NCBI RefSeq assembly: GCF_003014475.1
Contig: NZ_PYGJ01000005.1
Location: 186,001 to 250,000, forward strand
Origin: Shimia abyssi
GTDB lineage: Bacteria; Pseudomonadota; Alphaproteobacteria; Rhodobacterales; Rhodobacteraceae
DNA length: 64,000 bases
Direction: 5' to 3'
Part shown: piece by piece, positions 26,668 to 35,082 of the stretch
How positions within the stretch are numbered: position 1 is the stretch's first letter
How the letters are laid out: each line of letters starts with the position of its first letter
Translations under genes and position numbers: made by a program
Notes under the pieces: generated by a model
What the model saw: only the letters and a program-made list of their open reading frames with translations
Database searches by the model: none
What the model was told of the DNA's origin: nothing

Positions 26668-26764
26668 GCATGTCTCCTAAACAAAAAGAGTCGTTATGTG
26701 TCGATGGTGCCAAGATGCGCTAGCACGTGCAAGCACCGTGGGATGAATTTTCCATGACCAAACG

Positions 26765-26802
26765 AAAAAAGACCGCTTGCATCGCTGCAAGCGGTCCAAT
26801 TT
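26765..26802 (-). terminator. Terminator of the OmpA-like/lipoprotein pair
   Basis: A perfect 11-bp stem (26771-26781 with 26786-26796, GACCGCTTGCA) with a 4-nt loop is followed on the minus strand by TTTTTTCG. It lies 20 nt past the lipoprotein stop codon. A T-run on the other side makes it structurally bidirectional. Confidence 0.92.
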
Positions 26803-26816
26803 TTCATCCCGGTCGA

Positions 26817-27113
26817 TCAAATCTGATCTTTAAAGGCCGATCCCGATTTGAACGGGCCCGTTGCCACGCCGGGAGGGGCCGCACCGGAACAGACCGGCTT
26901 ACCATATGGGTCAAGCCGCTGTGACAGATACCCCTCGACGCCGTCGTCGATGATCCAATGGTCACACCCGTTTGGATCAACCCAAATACCGGCGGTCATT
27001 GTGCTGATGTGATCACTGTCAAAACCGCGGTCGACGGTCTTGTCGACCTTGTTGTCACACGCCGCAACACCGACACTTAGCGATAGAAGGAGAACACCTT
27101 TGATAAGTTTCAT
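26817..27113 (-). CDS. Small lipoprotein with WVDPxGC module
   Basis: A 98-residue predicted lipoprotein. The signal MKLIKGVLLLSLSVGVAAC ends in a lipobox with Cys19; the following Asp might favour inner-membrane retention by the enterobacterial rule. Residues 43-75 form a module (W-V-D-P-N-G-C...H-W...D-D-G...E-G-Y...G-K-P-V-C) with Cys50 and Cys75, shared with the OmpA-like protein encoded immediately upstream. The two likely form a disulfide. ATG at 27113 is favoured over 27119 for ribosome-binding spacing to GGGAG. It is the second gene of a two-gene operon. Function unknown. Confidence 0.8.
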   Translation of the reverse strand: MKLIKGVLLLSLSVGVAACDNKVDKTVDRGFDSDHISTMTAGIWVDPNGCDHWIIDDGVEGYLSQRLDPYGKPVCSGAAPPGVATGPFKSGSAFKDQI

Positions 27114-27125
27114 TTTCATTCTCCC

Positions 27126-27701
27126 TTAACGCAGACAAATGATTTCGACGCGGCGGTTCTGTGCCATGCCAGATGCCGTACGATTGCTCGCCCGCGGGAC
27201 ACGCTCGCCATATCCACGAACGTCCACGACACGCGCGCCAGATTGACGGGCAACCTGTGCCACCGCATTGGCGCGATTGTGGCTCAGACGCATGTTGTAG
27301 GAATCAGACGCACGACTGTCTGTATGGCCCGCAATGATAAAGGCAGACGCGGTTGAATTCTGAAAAAACTGCGCCAGACTCTGCCGATTTGCTGCGTTGA
27401 TGTAATATTTGTCGGTTGCAAAAAACTGATCCGAGTTCATCACACCGCACACACTGCCACGTCGACACACAGGAATACCGTTCCGGTTCACGTGCGGTGT
27501 CATATACCCTTCGGCACCATCATCCATAACCCAGTGTTCGCACCCGTCCGGGTCAACCCACACAGTCGGGATATATTCTTGTCCCAACACAGTCCGCTGG
27601 GTTTGTGCCGCCACCGGTGGAACCATTGCCACAATTGCCATGCAGACAGCTGCGACTCCCCCCAACGCGGCCCGGATCGATTTACTTGTCTTATCCGCCA
27701 C
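27126..27701 (-). CDS. OmpA-family protein with N-terminal WVDPxGC module
   Basis: A 191-residue exported protein with a GTG start (AGGA upstream). A signal peptide ends near residue 33 (VPPVAAQ). Residues 47-79 hold the WVDPDGCEHW...PVC module (Cys54, Cys79). The C-terminal half is an OmpA-like peptidoglycan-binding domain (FIIAGHTDSRASDSYNMRLS, then ...NRRVEI). It has no beta-barrel, so it resembles a periplasmic or outer-membrane-associated anchor. The lipoprotein gene follows after 12 nt, and both carry the same module. An extra pair of Cys (CRRGSVC) lies between module and OmpA domain. Confidence 0.85.
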   Translation of the reverse strand: MADKTSKSIRAALGGVAAVCMAIVAMVPPVAAQTQRTVLGQEYIPTVWVDPDGCEHWVMDDGAEGYMTPHVNRNGIPVCRRGSVCGVMNSDQFFATDKYYINAANRQSLAQFFQNSTASAFIIAGHTDSRASDSYNMRLSHNRANAVAQVARQSGARVVDVRGYGERVPRASNRTASGMAQNRRVEIICLR

Positions 27702-27894
27702 GACTTGATCCTCTCAATACACTCCGAAAGCCGATCCCGTGAATCGTTTTCGAAATCAAGGCCTTCACTAATTTTCAAAGATTAGCGGAATTAGCCAACA
27801 TGTGAAGGATTAATCCCGAGTTCCACGACCACCACCTGTAAAAAATGGCAAAATTGTGGCTCAAATTGGGCAGGTCCCTAATCAGCGCATCGCC

Positions 27895-27917
27895 AATCTG
27901 GCCTGTTTAGCCAGATT
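27895..27917. other. Hairpin 22 nt beyond miaB
   Basis: An 8-bp perfect inverted repeat (27895-27902 with 27910-27917, AATCTGGC) lies just past the miaB stop. It has no U-run in the miaB direction; on the plus strand GTTTCCTGTTT follows. It could serve as a weak terminator or a 3'-end stabiliser. The rest of the 27702-27938 gap shows nothing recognisable. Confidence 0.35.
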
Positions 27918-27938
27918 GTTTCCTGTTTAAAAATAATG

Positions 27939-29258
27939 TCAGAGGAGTTCGCCAGCCAGCGAGTTGGTTCCGCTCTTAACGATTCTGACCTTGGCGAGTT
28001 CGCCGATCGCAGCAGAGCAATCTGCCACGTGAACGGCGTGCAAATACTCTGATTTGCCCACCATCTGACCGTCAAACCGCCCTGCCCGCTCAAACAAAAC
28101 CTGAATTTCACGTCCGACCATGCTATCCTGAATCTCGCGCTGCTGTTGCGCAACCAGCGCTTGCAGGCGGTAGAGGCGATCGCTCGCCTCGGAATCGTCC
28201 ACCAAAGGACGCTCAGCCGCTGGAGTTCCCGGACGCGTCGAATATTTAAAGCTGTACGCCTGCCCGTACTTAACTTCTTCGATCAAATTCATCGTGTCCT
28301 GAAAATCTGCTTCGGTTTCTTCCGGGAAACCAACGATGAAATCGCCCGACAACAGAATATCAGGGCGCGCCTCGCGGATACGTTCGATCAAGCGAAGATA
28401 GCTTTCGCGATCATGGTTGCGATTCATCCGTTTCAGAATTTTGTTGCTGCCTGACTGAACAGGCAAATGCAGATACGGCATCAACTTGGAGCATGTGCCA
28501 TGGGCTTCGATCAGATCATCCATCATGTCGTTAGGGTGGCTGGTGGTGAAGCGTATCCGCTCCAGACCATCGATTTTGTCCAGCTCCCAGATCAGTTGCG
28601 CAAGCGTTTTGTCGCCGCCACCCGAAACACCGTGATAGGCGTTAACATTCTGCCCCAGCAACGTTATCTCACGCACGCCGCGCTCCACCAGATCGCGGGC
28701 CTCACTCAGCACGCGATCCACTGGCCGACTGACCTCGGCTCCACGCGTATAGGGCACAACACAGAAAGCGCAAAATTTATCGCACCCTTCCTGAACGGTC
28801 AGAAACGCGGTCGGGCCACGCTTGGCCTTGGGGCGGTTCTTGAGTTTCTCGAACTTATCTTCCTCGGGGAAATCAGTGTCCAGCGCCTTGGCACCGTCCT
28901 GTGTCTTGGCTTCCATCTCGGGCAAACGGTGATAAGCTTGCGGGCCCACCACCAGATCCACAATCGGCTGACGGCGCATGATTTCTTCGCCTTCCGCCTG
29001 TGCCACGCATCCCGCGACACCAATTTTCAGGTCAGGTTTTTCAGCCTTTAGCCCCTTAAATCGCCCCAGTTCCGAGTAGACTTTCTCAGCCGCTTTTTCA
29101 CGTATGTGACAAGTGTTGAGCAAAATCATATCCGCGTTATCCGGGGTGTCTGTTGTTTCATACCCTGCGCCGCCCATGGCCTCGGCCATGCGCTCGCTGT
29201 CATAAACGTTCATCTGACAGCCATAGGTTTTGATGTAGAGCTTTTTTGTATCAGCCAT
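27939..29258 (-). CDS. miaB: tRNA-2-methylthio-N6-dimethylallyladenosine synthase
   Basis: A 439-residue radical-SAM methylthiotransferase that makes ms2i6A37 in tRNA. The N-terminal UPF0004 domain has the cluster Cys at 14, 50 and 84 (KTYGCQMN, LNTCHIR, AGCVAQ). The radical-SAM cluster is CDKFCAFC (C159, C163, C166), and a TRAM-like domain follows. The ATG at 29258 has AAGGA upstream; a longer in-frame start at 29363 overlaps the divergent gene's promoter and lacks family support. Confidence 0.97.
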   Translation of the reverse strand: MADTKKLYIKTYGCQMNVYDSERMAEAMGGAGYETTDTPDNADMILLNTCHIREKAAEKVYSELGRFKGLKAEKPDLKIGVAGCVAQAEGEEIMRRQPIVDLVVGPQAYHRLPEMEAKTQDGAKALDTDFPEEDKFEKLKNRPKAKRGPTAFLTVQEGCDKFCAFCVVPYTRGAEVSRPVDRVLSEARDLVERGVREITLLGQNVNAYHGVSGGGDKTLAQLIWELDKIDGLERIRFTTSHPNDMMDDLIEAHGTCSKLMPYLHLPVQSGSNKILKRMNRNHDRESYLRLIERIREARPDILLSGDFIVGFPEETEADFQDTMNLIEEVKYGQAYSFKYSTRPGTPAAERPLVDDSEASDRLYRLQALVAQQQREIQDSMVGREIQVLFERAGRFDGQMVGKSEYLHAVHVADCSAAIGELAKVRIVKSGTNSLAGELL

Positions 29259-29366
29259 GAGAGCGTCCTTCGCGGTATGAGCGCGCTTCCCTACATCATA
29301 AACAGGGCGCCTTGCAATGCACGGCAATTTGACGGAGTCTCGCGAAAAAGAAGCAAGAGGCACAGA

Positions 29367-30236
29367 ATGCGTTTCGACTCCGTTTCACAGCTCATTCAAA
29401 ACGGCAAATCAGAGCTGCAAGCCGGTCCGGTTGCCTTGATTTTTATGGAAGACGACACCGAAATCGATACGACGCTGCGCCATCATATCGACCTTGGCTT
29501 CACGACAATCATCGCGTTCATGCCAGCCTCCTTTACAATGGCAAAGGATCTGGCTGAAATTTGCGTTAGAGTGACATTGGAAAATCCGCGCGGCGATACC
29601 GTCATGCGTACTGTCAATCAGATCAACGACGTAGCGCCAGGAACATGGTTTTATTATTGCTTCAACAGTGAATATCTGTTTTTTCCTTTCTGCGAAACCC
29701 GCACAGTTGGCGAAATGCTGGCCTTTCAGACAGAAGAACGCCGAGACGCGATTTTGTCGTATGTCGTTGACCTCTATGCGCCTGACCTCAAGGTCGCGCC
29801 AAATGCTGTTTCTCTTGAAGACGCACAGCTCGACCGTAGTGGATATTATGCACTTGCGCGAAATGATCCACAGAATCACAATCACCCGAAGGAACGCCAA
29901 CTGAATTTCTACGGTGGCCTTCGTTGGCGGTTTGAAGAACACGTTCCCGCTGAGCGGCGCAAAATCGACCGGATTTCGCTTTTCAAAGCCGCGCCGGGTC
30001 TTCAGCTGCGGGAAGATTTCACTTTCAACGACGAAGAATTCAACACCTACGCCTGCCCATGGCACAATAATATTACCGCGGCCATTTGTTCGTTTCGCAC
30101 CGCCAAGGCGCTGAAACGAAACCCCGGCAGCACTTTTGCGATCGAAGATTTCAAATGGTACAATTCAACGACGTTTGAATGGCACTCACGGCAACTGCTG
30201 GATCTTGGGTTGATGGAACCGGGGCAATGGTTTTAG
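29367..30236 (+). CDS. Conserved glycosyltransferase family 2-like protein
   Basis: A 289-residue soluble protein that I recognise as a conserved Rhodobacterales family usually annotated as glycosyltransferase family 2. Features include an N-terminal alpha/beta start (GPVALIFMEDDTEIDTTLRHH), FYYCFNSEYLFFPFCETR, a LNFYGGLRWRFEEHVP block and the C-terminal EWHSRQLLDLGLMEPGQWF. The usual DXD metal motif is not obvious, so activity is uncertain. The ATG at 29367 has AGAGG upstream and diverges from miaB. Confidence 0.7.
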   Translation: MRFDSVSQLIQNGKSELQAGPVALIFMEDDTEIDTTLRHHIDLGFTTIIAFMPASFTMAKDLAEICVRVTLENPRGDTVMRTVNQINDVAPGTWFYYCFNSEYLFFPFCETRTVGEMLAFQTEERRDAILSYVVDLYAPDLKVAPNAVSLEDAQLDRSGYYALARNDPQNHNHPKERQLNFYGGLRWRFEEHVPAERRKIDRISLFKAAPGLQLREDFTFNDEEFNTYACPWHNNITAAICSFRTAKALKRNPGSTFAIEDFKWYNSTTFEWHSRQLLDLGLMEPGQWF

Positions 30237-30248
30237 CGCCGCTGCGTT

Positions 30249-31238
30249 TCAATCCATCTTTACGAGCACGGGCCCTTTACGCTGGCCGGTTTCAACTGCC
30301 TCGTGTGCCAGAAACGCGTTTTCAGGCGTAAAAACCGATGGGTCGACGGGTGCTAGCGCATTGTCGCAAAGTGCCGCGTTTAGTTTCTGAATCGCATGCG
30401 CGCGCGCCTGTTCGGATAAGATATAGATCAACACGATATCCAGTGTCAGCGCTTTGAAGAGCATTGGGCCAAATGGGAGAGTTGGCGTCATGTCTTTAGC
30501 GGATCCGTAAATCGCAACCCGCCCATTTGGCGCCATGACATCCGCCAGCATGGCCGCATTTGCCCCGAATTCGACCTCTACAGCCAAGTCTATAGCGCTC
30601 TCTCCTGCGACCTTTTGAATTTCCTCAGACAAAGTCGCGCCTTTGTAGTCTAAGACTGCATCCGCCCCAGCCGCCTTGACGCGATCGCCGTCTGAGGGCG
30701 AACACGTTGCAATGACACGTGCGCCGCCCCATTTGGCAAGCTGCACCGCCAGATAACCGACAGAGCCGCCTCCCCCGCTGACAAGAACGGCTTTACCTTT
30801 CACCGAACCGCCCGCAAAAACACAATGGCTTGCAGTTAGGCCTGGAATTCCGAGAACAGCACCTGTTTCCAAAGAAATGGTGTCAGGCAAAGGAACTGCC
30901 TGATCTTGCGGTAAACAAATATACTCTGAACACGTGCCATACGCGCGTTGCCATTGCCCGTTCCAAAGCCAGACCCGTTCGCCAACGCGCCCCGGATCAA
31001 CATTGCTGCCAACGGCGTCAATGACACCTGATCCGTCACTATGGGGAATGATCGCGTTAAAAAGTGGTTTGGTGACGCCGGGGCGCGCGCCGGATCTCGC
31101 CTTTACATCCGAGGGATTCACACCGGAATAGGAAATCCTAACACGCACCTCTCCCGGTTCAGGCTTTGGCTGTTCCATTTGTTCCAGATTCAAGACATCC
31201 CGCGCCGCGCCAAAGGCGCGCCAAATCACAGCTTTCAA
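30249..31238 (-). CDS. Quinone oxidoreductase-like MDR dehydrogenase
   Basis: A 329-residue zinc-independent medium-chain dehydrogenase/reductase of the NADPH:quinone reductase type. The N-terminal catalytic domain has YSGVNPSDVKARSG; the Rossmann region has VLVSGGGGSVGYLAVQLAKWGGARVIAT. No structural zinc Cys cluster is seen. The start is TTG at 31238 with GGGAG upstream; the family commonly starts MKAVIW. Convergent with the glycosyltransferase-like gene. Physiological substrate unknown. Confidence 0.88.
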   Translation of the reverse strand: MKAVIWRAFGAARDVLNLEQMEQPKPEPGEVRVRISYSGVNPSDVKARSGARPGVTKPLFNAIIPHSDGSGVIDAVGSNVDPGRVGERVWLWNGQWQRAYGTCSEYICLPQDQAVPLPDTISLETGAVLGIPGLTASHCVFAGGSVKGKAVLVSGGGGSVGYLAVQLAKWGGARVIATCSPSDGDRVKAAGADAVLDYKGATLSEEIQKVAGESAIDLAVEVEFGANAAMLADVMAPNGRVAIYGSAKDMTPTLPFGPMLFKALTLDIVLIYILSEQARAHAIQKLNAALCDNALAPVDPSVFTPENAFLAHEAVETGQRKGPVLVKMD

Positions 31239-31307
31239 ATTATCGCTCCCTGCATCAGCTGCGGTATGCTGTCACAGGGTCGGATTTGGTGCAATCTCAG
31301 AGAGGAC

Positions 31308-31718
31308 CTAAGTCCGGCGCAACCGGATAACGACATCAACTTTTGATATCTCAGCACCGGCAGGCGGATCGGGTAAACGCGCGATGCTTAGCTGTTCCAG
31401 CGGCGCATCGGTTAGTTCACGCTCGTCTTCCCAAAAGAAATGTGGGTGATCAATGGTGTTGGTATCAAAGTAGCTCTTAGACCCATCAACCGTGATTTCT
31501 TGCATCAAACCCGCGTCACAAAACGCACGCAGCGTATTGTAAACCGTTGCAAGAGATACCTTTTCTCCTGAACTGCGTACGGAGTCGAAAAGGCTCTCAG
31601 CGGTGACGTGCCGATCGTTTCCATCGCCGACAAGCAACGAAGCCAGCACCACACGCTGCCGTGTCGGGCGCAGGCCTGCATCGGCAAGCCACTTTGTTCC
31701 GATTTCGGTAGCTTCCAT
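31308..31718 (-). CDS. irr: Fur-family iron response regulator Irr
   Basis: A 136-residue Fur-family regulator. The winged helix (LRPTRQRVVLASLLVG...HVTAESLFDSV...VSLATVYNTLRAFCDAGL) is followed by a shortened metal/heme region with DHPHFFWEDE. This matches Irr, the heme-responsive iron regulator of alphaproteobacteria, and its divergent position next to fabA is conserved in Rhodobacterales. Start at 31718 (MEATEIG) is favoured over 31730. A good promoter match lies at 31751-31780. Confidence 0.87.
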   Translation of the reverse strand: MEATEIGTKWLADAGLRPTRQRVVLASLLVGDGNDRHVTAESLFDSVRSSGEKVSLATVYNTLRAFCDAGLMQEITVDGSKSYFDTNTIDHPHFFWEDERELTDAPLEQLSIARLPDPPAGAEISKVDVVIRLRRT

Positions 31719-31750
31719 AACAAAACACACTATTTTGGTTCTTAGTAATT

Positions 31751-31780
31751 GATATAGCGCTTCTGTGACCCGTTTTTCAA
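31751..31780 (-). promoter_or_regulatory. irr: Predicted irr promoter
   Basis: On the minus strand, TTGAAA (31780-31775) and TATATC (31756-31751) are separated by 18 nt. Transcription would start about 25 nt before the irr ATG. Confidence 0.5.
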
Positions 31781-31787
31781 TTGAAAA
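31774..31787. promoter_or_regulatory. 14-bp perfect palindrome in irr-fabA spacer
   Basis: TTTTCAATTGAAAA is perfectly self-complementary. It overlaps the predicted irr -35 hexamer and is about 105 bp before fabA, so a bound repressor could affect irr and possibly fabA. It does not match the TTTAGAA-type ICE motif I know for Irr. Confidence 0.45.
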
Positions 31788-31892
31788 TGATTTGCAAGGT
31801 CAACAACCTATACCACTGTTTCCTTGCAGGACGCCTTAGCGCGGTGCTAGAGGGAGCAGGAATAGCTAAAGAACCGAGAGGGATCCATTCGA

Positions 31893-32402
31893 ATGGCCGA
31901 CTACCCCACCAGCTTCGATAAAGAAGGCTTGCTCAAATGCGCCCGTGGCGAACTTTTTGGCCCTGGGAATGCGCAATTGCCGGCGCCACCGATGCTGATG
32001 ATGGATCGGATTACTCAGGTTTCTGGTGACGGAGGCAAACACGGCAAGGGTCATGTGGTTGCCGAATTCGACATTACTCCGGATCTTTGGTTTTTTGACT
32101 GCCACTTTCCCGGCAACCCGATCATGCCAGGCTGCCTTGGACTCGATGGCCTGTGGCAGCTGACAGGTTTCAACCTTGGCTGGCGTGGTTGGCAGGGGCG
32201 CGGTTATGCGCTTGGCGTAGGCGAGGTTAAACTCAAGGGCATGGTACGGCCGGACCGCAAAGTGCTGACCTATTATGTTGATTTCACCAAGGCTATTCAG
32301 ACCCGCCGTCTGACTATGGGCGTCGCGGATGGTATTGTCGAAGCCGACGGAGAAGTTATCTATGAAGTCAAAGATATGAAGGTTGCCCTGTCGGAAAGCT
32401 AA
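31893..32402 (+). CDS. fabA: 3-hydroxydecanoyl-ACP dehydratase/isomerase
   Basis: A 169-residue bifunctional hot-dog enzyme that dehydrates beta-hydroxydecanoyl-ACP and isomerises trans-2 to cis-3-decenoyl-ACP, the branch point of unsaturated fatty-acid synthesis. The active site lies in [23 protein letters not shown], split as catalytic His71 and Asp85. It opens the fabA-fabB-fabI-dtd run on the plus strand, divergent from irr. Confidence 0.97.
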   Translation: MADYPTSFDKEGLLKCARGELFGPGNAQLPAPPMLMMDRITQVSGDGGKHGKGHVVAEFDITPDLWFFDCHFPGNPIMPGCLGLDGLWQLTGFNLGWRGWQGRGYALGVGEVKLKGMVRPDRKVLTYYVDFTKAIQTRRLTMGVADGIVEADGEVIYEVKDMKVALSES

Positions 32403-32439
32403 CCGACACCACACCTTGGACCAAAACAGGAGAGCGCTA

Positions 32440-33669
32440 ATGCGTCGCGTTGTTGTAACCGGATTGGGCATCGTCTCGTCCATCGGAACGAACGTCGAAG
32501 AGGTCACAGCCTCGCTCAAGGCGGGAAAGTCTGGAATCACGGCCAGCCCGGAGATGGCCGAGCATGGTTTTCGCAGCCAGATTGCCGGTTCAATCGACGT
32601 TGATGCTTCCGCGCACATCGACAAACGGACATTGCGTTTCATGGGGCCCGGTGCCGCCTATGCGCACATCGCGATGCAACAAGCAATCGCAGATGCAGGC
32701 CTGAGCGAAAATCACGTCGTGAACGAGCGCACCGGCCTAGTTGCCGGGTCTGGCGGCCCATCGACCAGCGCAATGCTGACGGCTCACCAGACTGTGCTGA
32801 AAACCGGCGCAACCAAGCGGATCGGCCCATTTGCGGTGCCAAAGTGCATGTCTTCGACGATTTCCGCAAATTTGGCGACCGCGTTTAAGATTAAGGGCAT
32901 CAATTATTCAATCACCTCCGCATGCTCCACATCTCTGCACTGTATTGGTAACGCCGCTGAACAGATCATGATGGGTAAGCAAGACGTCATGTTCGCAGGC
33001 GGTGGCGAAGAGTTAGACTGGACTTTGTCCTGCTTGTTCGACGCGATGGGGGCCATGTCCTCCAAAAGCAACGACGCCCCGGAAAAAGCGTCACGCGCGT
33101 TCGACGAAAACCGTGATGGATTCGTGATCTCTGGAGGCGGCGGAATCGTAGTGCTCGAAGATCTCGAACACGCACAAGCCCGCGGTGCCAAGATCTACGC
33201 CGAAGTAACAGGCTTCGCGGCGACCTCGGACGGGCACGATATGGTTGCCCCTTCTGGTGAAGGCGGAGAACGGGCCATGCGCCTTGCGCTGCAAACACTT
33301 CCCGAGGGGCGTAGTGTCTCGTATATCAATGCCCATGGCACCTCGACTCCGGTTGGCGACGTCGGCGAAGTAGAGGCCGTGCGTCGTGTCTTCGAAGGCA
33401 AATCGCAACCGCCAATCTCTTCGACCAAATCGATGACCGGCCACGCCCAGGGGGCCGCCGGAGCTCTGGAGGCAATCTTTTGCCTGCTCATGCTGGATGG
33501 TGACTTTATTACTCCTTCGATCAATGTCGAAACGCTTGATCCCGCCATCAATCCAGAAGAGATCGCAACGCAAACCGTTGAGAATGCTGGTCTCGACACG
33601 GTGATGACAAACAGCTTTGGGTTCGGTGGCACGAACGGCTCCATGCTCTTGTCGAAATTCAAAGGATAA
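32440..33669 (+). CDS. fabB: Beta-ketoacyl-ACP synthase I
   Basis: A 409-residue condensing enzyme that elongates unsaturated and saturated acyl-ACPs. The catalytic Cys162 lies in ITSACSTSLHC; the two active-site His are in NAHGTSTPVGD and MTGHAQGAAG, and the GFGGTN ending is present. The ATG at 32440 follows AGGAGAG; an earlier in-frame start lies inside fabA. It is paired with fabA in the anaerobic unsaturated fatty-acid pathway. Confidence 0.97.
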   Translation: MRRVVVTGLGIVSSIGTNVEEVTASLKAGKSGITASPEMAEHGFRSQIAGSIDVDASAHIDKRTLRFMGPGAAYAHIAMQQAIADAGLSENHVVNERTGLVAGSGGPSTSAMLTAHQTVLKTGATKRIGPFAVPKCMSSTISANLATAFKIKGINYSITSACSTSLHCIGNAAEQIMMGKQDVMFAGGGEELDWTLSCLFDAMGAMSSKSNDAPEKASRAFDENRDGFVISGGGGIVVLEDLEHAQARGAKIYAEVTGFAATSDGHDMVAPSGEGGERAMRLALQTLPEGRSVSYINAHGTSTPVGDVGEVEAVRRVFEGKSQPPISSTKSMTGHAQGAAGALEAIFCLLMLDGDFITPSINVETLDPAINPEEIATQTVENAGLDTVMTNSFGFGGTNGSMLLSKFKG

Positions 33670-33676
33670 CAAGACG

Positions 33677-34468
33677 ATGTCTCAAGTACTCAAGGGCAAA
33701 CGTGGGCTGATCATGGGCGTCGCAAACGAACGCTCCATCGCGTGGGGCATTGCAAAGGCCATGCACGAAGCCGGCGCCGAGCTGGCCTTTACCTATCAGG
33801 GCGAGGCTTTTGGCAAACGCGTTGCCCCGCTGGTCGCAGGTCTGAATAGTGAATTTCTGGTAGACGTCGACGTCACGGACGATGCTTCCCTTGATCGCGC
33901 TTTTGACGAGCTGAGCGCCAAGTGGCCAACCATCGACTTTGTGGTTCACGCCATCGCCTATTCCGACAAAAATGAGCTTTCTGGTCGATTTGTCGACACT
34001 ACTCGCGACAATTTCAAGAATTCGCTGGATATCTCCTGCTATTCATTGATCGAAATCGCCCGTCGCGCACATCCGATGATGGCCGAAAACGGTGGTACGA
34101 TCCTGACGATGACCTATCAGGGCTCTAACCGCGTCACCCCGTTCTACAATGTCATGGGGGTGGCCAAGGCCGCATTGGAAAGCGCCACGCGCTACCTTGC
34201 CAATGATCTTGGCCCGGATGGTATTCGCGTCAACGCAATCTCTCCCGGCCCAATGAAGACTTTGGCTGGTGCGGTGATCGGCGGTGCGCGCAAAACTTTC
34301 AAACATACCGACATCAACTCGCCAATGCGGGCCAATGCCACGCTCGAGGCGATTGGCGGGACGGCGGTTTACCTGGCATCCGATGCTGGCAATTGTACAA
34401 CCGGCGAAGTAATCCGCGTGGATGGCGGCTATCACGTGCTGGGCATGCCCCAACCGGACAACCTCTAA
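33677..34468 (+). CDS. fabI: Enoyl-ACP reductase (NADH)
   Basis: A 263-residue short-chain dehydrogenase that completes each fatty-acid elongation cycle. The N-terminal cofactor motif is [16 protein letters not shown]. The catalytic set Tyr-Tyr-Lys is readable in [19 protein letters not shown] with FabI-like spacing (10 and 7 residues). It starts 7 nt after fabB, so the genes are co-transcribed. It is the usual target of triclosan-type inhibitors in bacteria carrying FabI. Confidence 0.97.
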   Translation: MSQVLKGKRGLIMGVANERSIAWGIAKAMHEAGAELAFTYQGEAFGKRVAPLVAGLNSEFLVDVDVTDDASLDRAFDELSAKWPTIDFVVHAIAYSDKNELSGRFVDTTRDNFKNSLDISCYSLIEIARRAHPMMAENGGTILTMTYQGSNRVTPFYNVMGVAKAALESATRYLANDLGPDGIRVNAISPGPMKTLAGAVIGGARKTFKHTDINSPMRANATLEAIGGTAVYLASDAGNCTTGEVIRVDGGYHVLGMPQPDNL

Positions 34469-34502
34469 GCACCTAAGGCAGCGCAATGTTAGGGTTGCTG
34501 GG

Positions 34503-34940
34503 ATGAGGGCTCTTGTACAACGCGTCTCCGACGCCTCGGTCACGGTCGACAACCAAGTGGTTGGCGAAATCGGACCGGGTCTTCTTATTTTGGTCTGCGC
34601 CATGCAAGGTGACTCAAAAGATAACGCAGACAAGCTTGCGGCCAAGGTCGCAAAGCTGCGCATTTTTCAGGATGACGCCGGAAAAATGAACCGCTCGCTG
34701 ATCGACACGGGCCGCGCGGCGCTGGTCGTGTCACAATTTACGCTGGCAGCAGATACACGCAGCGGAAACCGTCCGGGGTTTTCAACGGCCGCCGCCCCTC
34801 AGGATGGTGAACGCCTTTACGAGTACTTCGCCGATCAGCTATCCAACTTGGGCATTGCAACCGCGCGCGGTCAATTTGGCGCAGAAATGAAAGTGCGCCT
34901 ACTGAACGACGGCCCGGTAACGATATGGCTAGATATCTAG
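34503..34940 (+). CDS. dtd: D-aminoacyl-tRNA deacylase
   Basis: A 145-residue DTD-fold enzyme that removes D-amino acids mischarged on tRNA. Signatures are [16 protein letters not shown], the [17 protein letters not shown] block and the Gly-cisPro region NDGPVTIW near the C-terminus. Length is normal. The ATG at 34503 has GGG upstream and lies 34 nt after fabI; a longer in-frame start falls within fabI. Confidence 0.95.
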   Translation: MRALVQRVSDASVTVDNQVVGEIGPGLLILVCAMQGDSKDNADKLAAKVAKLRIFQDDAGKMNRSLIDTGRAALVVSQFTLAADTRSGNRPGFSTAAAPQDGERLYEYFADQLSNLGIATARGQFGAEMKVRLLNDGPVTIWLDI

Positions 34941-35082
34941 CTCGGATCACGGCGCAACTTCACACGATCCGGACATGTAACTAATTAGTTACAAGAGCCG
35001 TCAAAACTACCTGACTTTGCTCTTGCGGCACTGGAACATTGCCGCCAATTAGGTCAATGTGCGCGCAAACCGGGAGAGCCAA

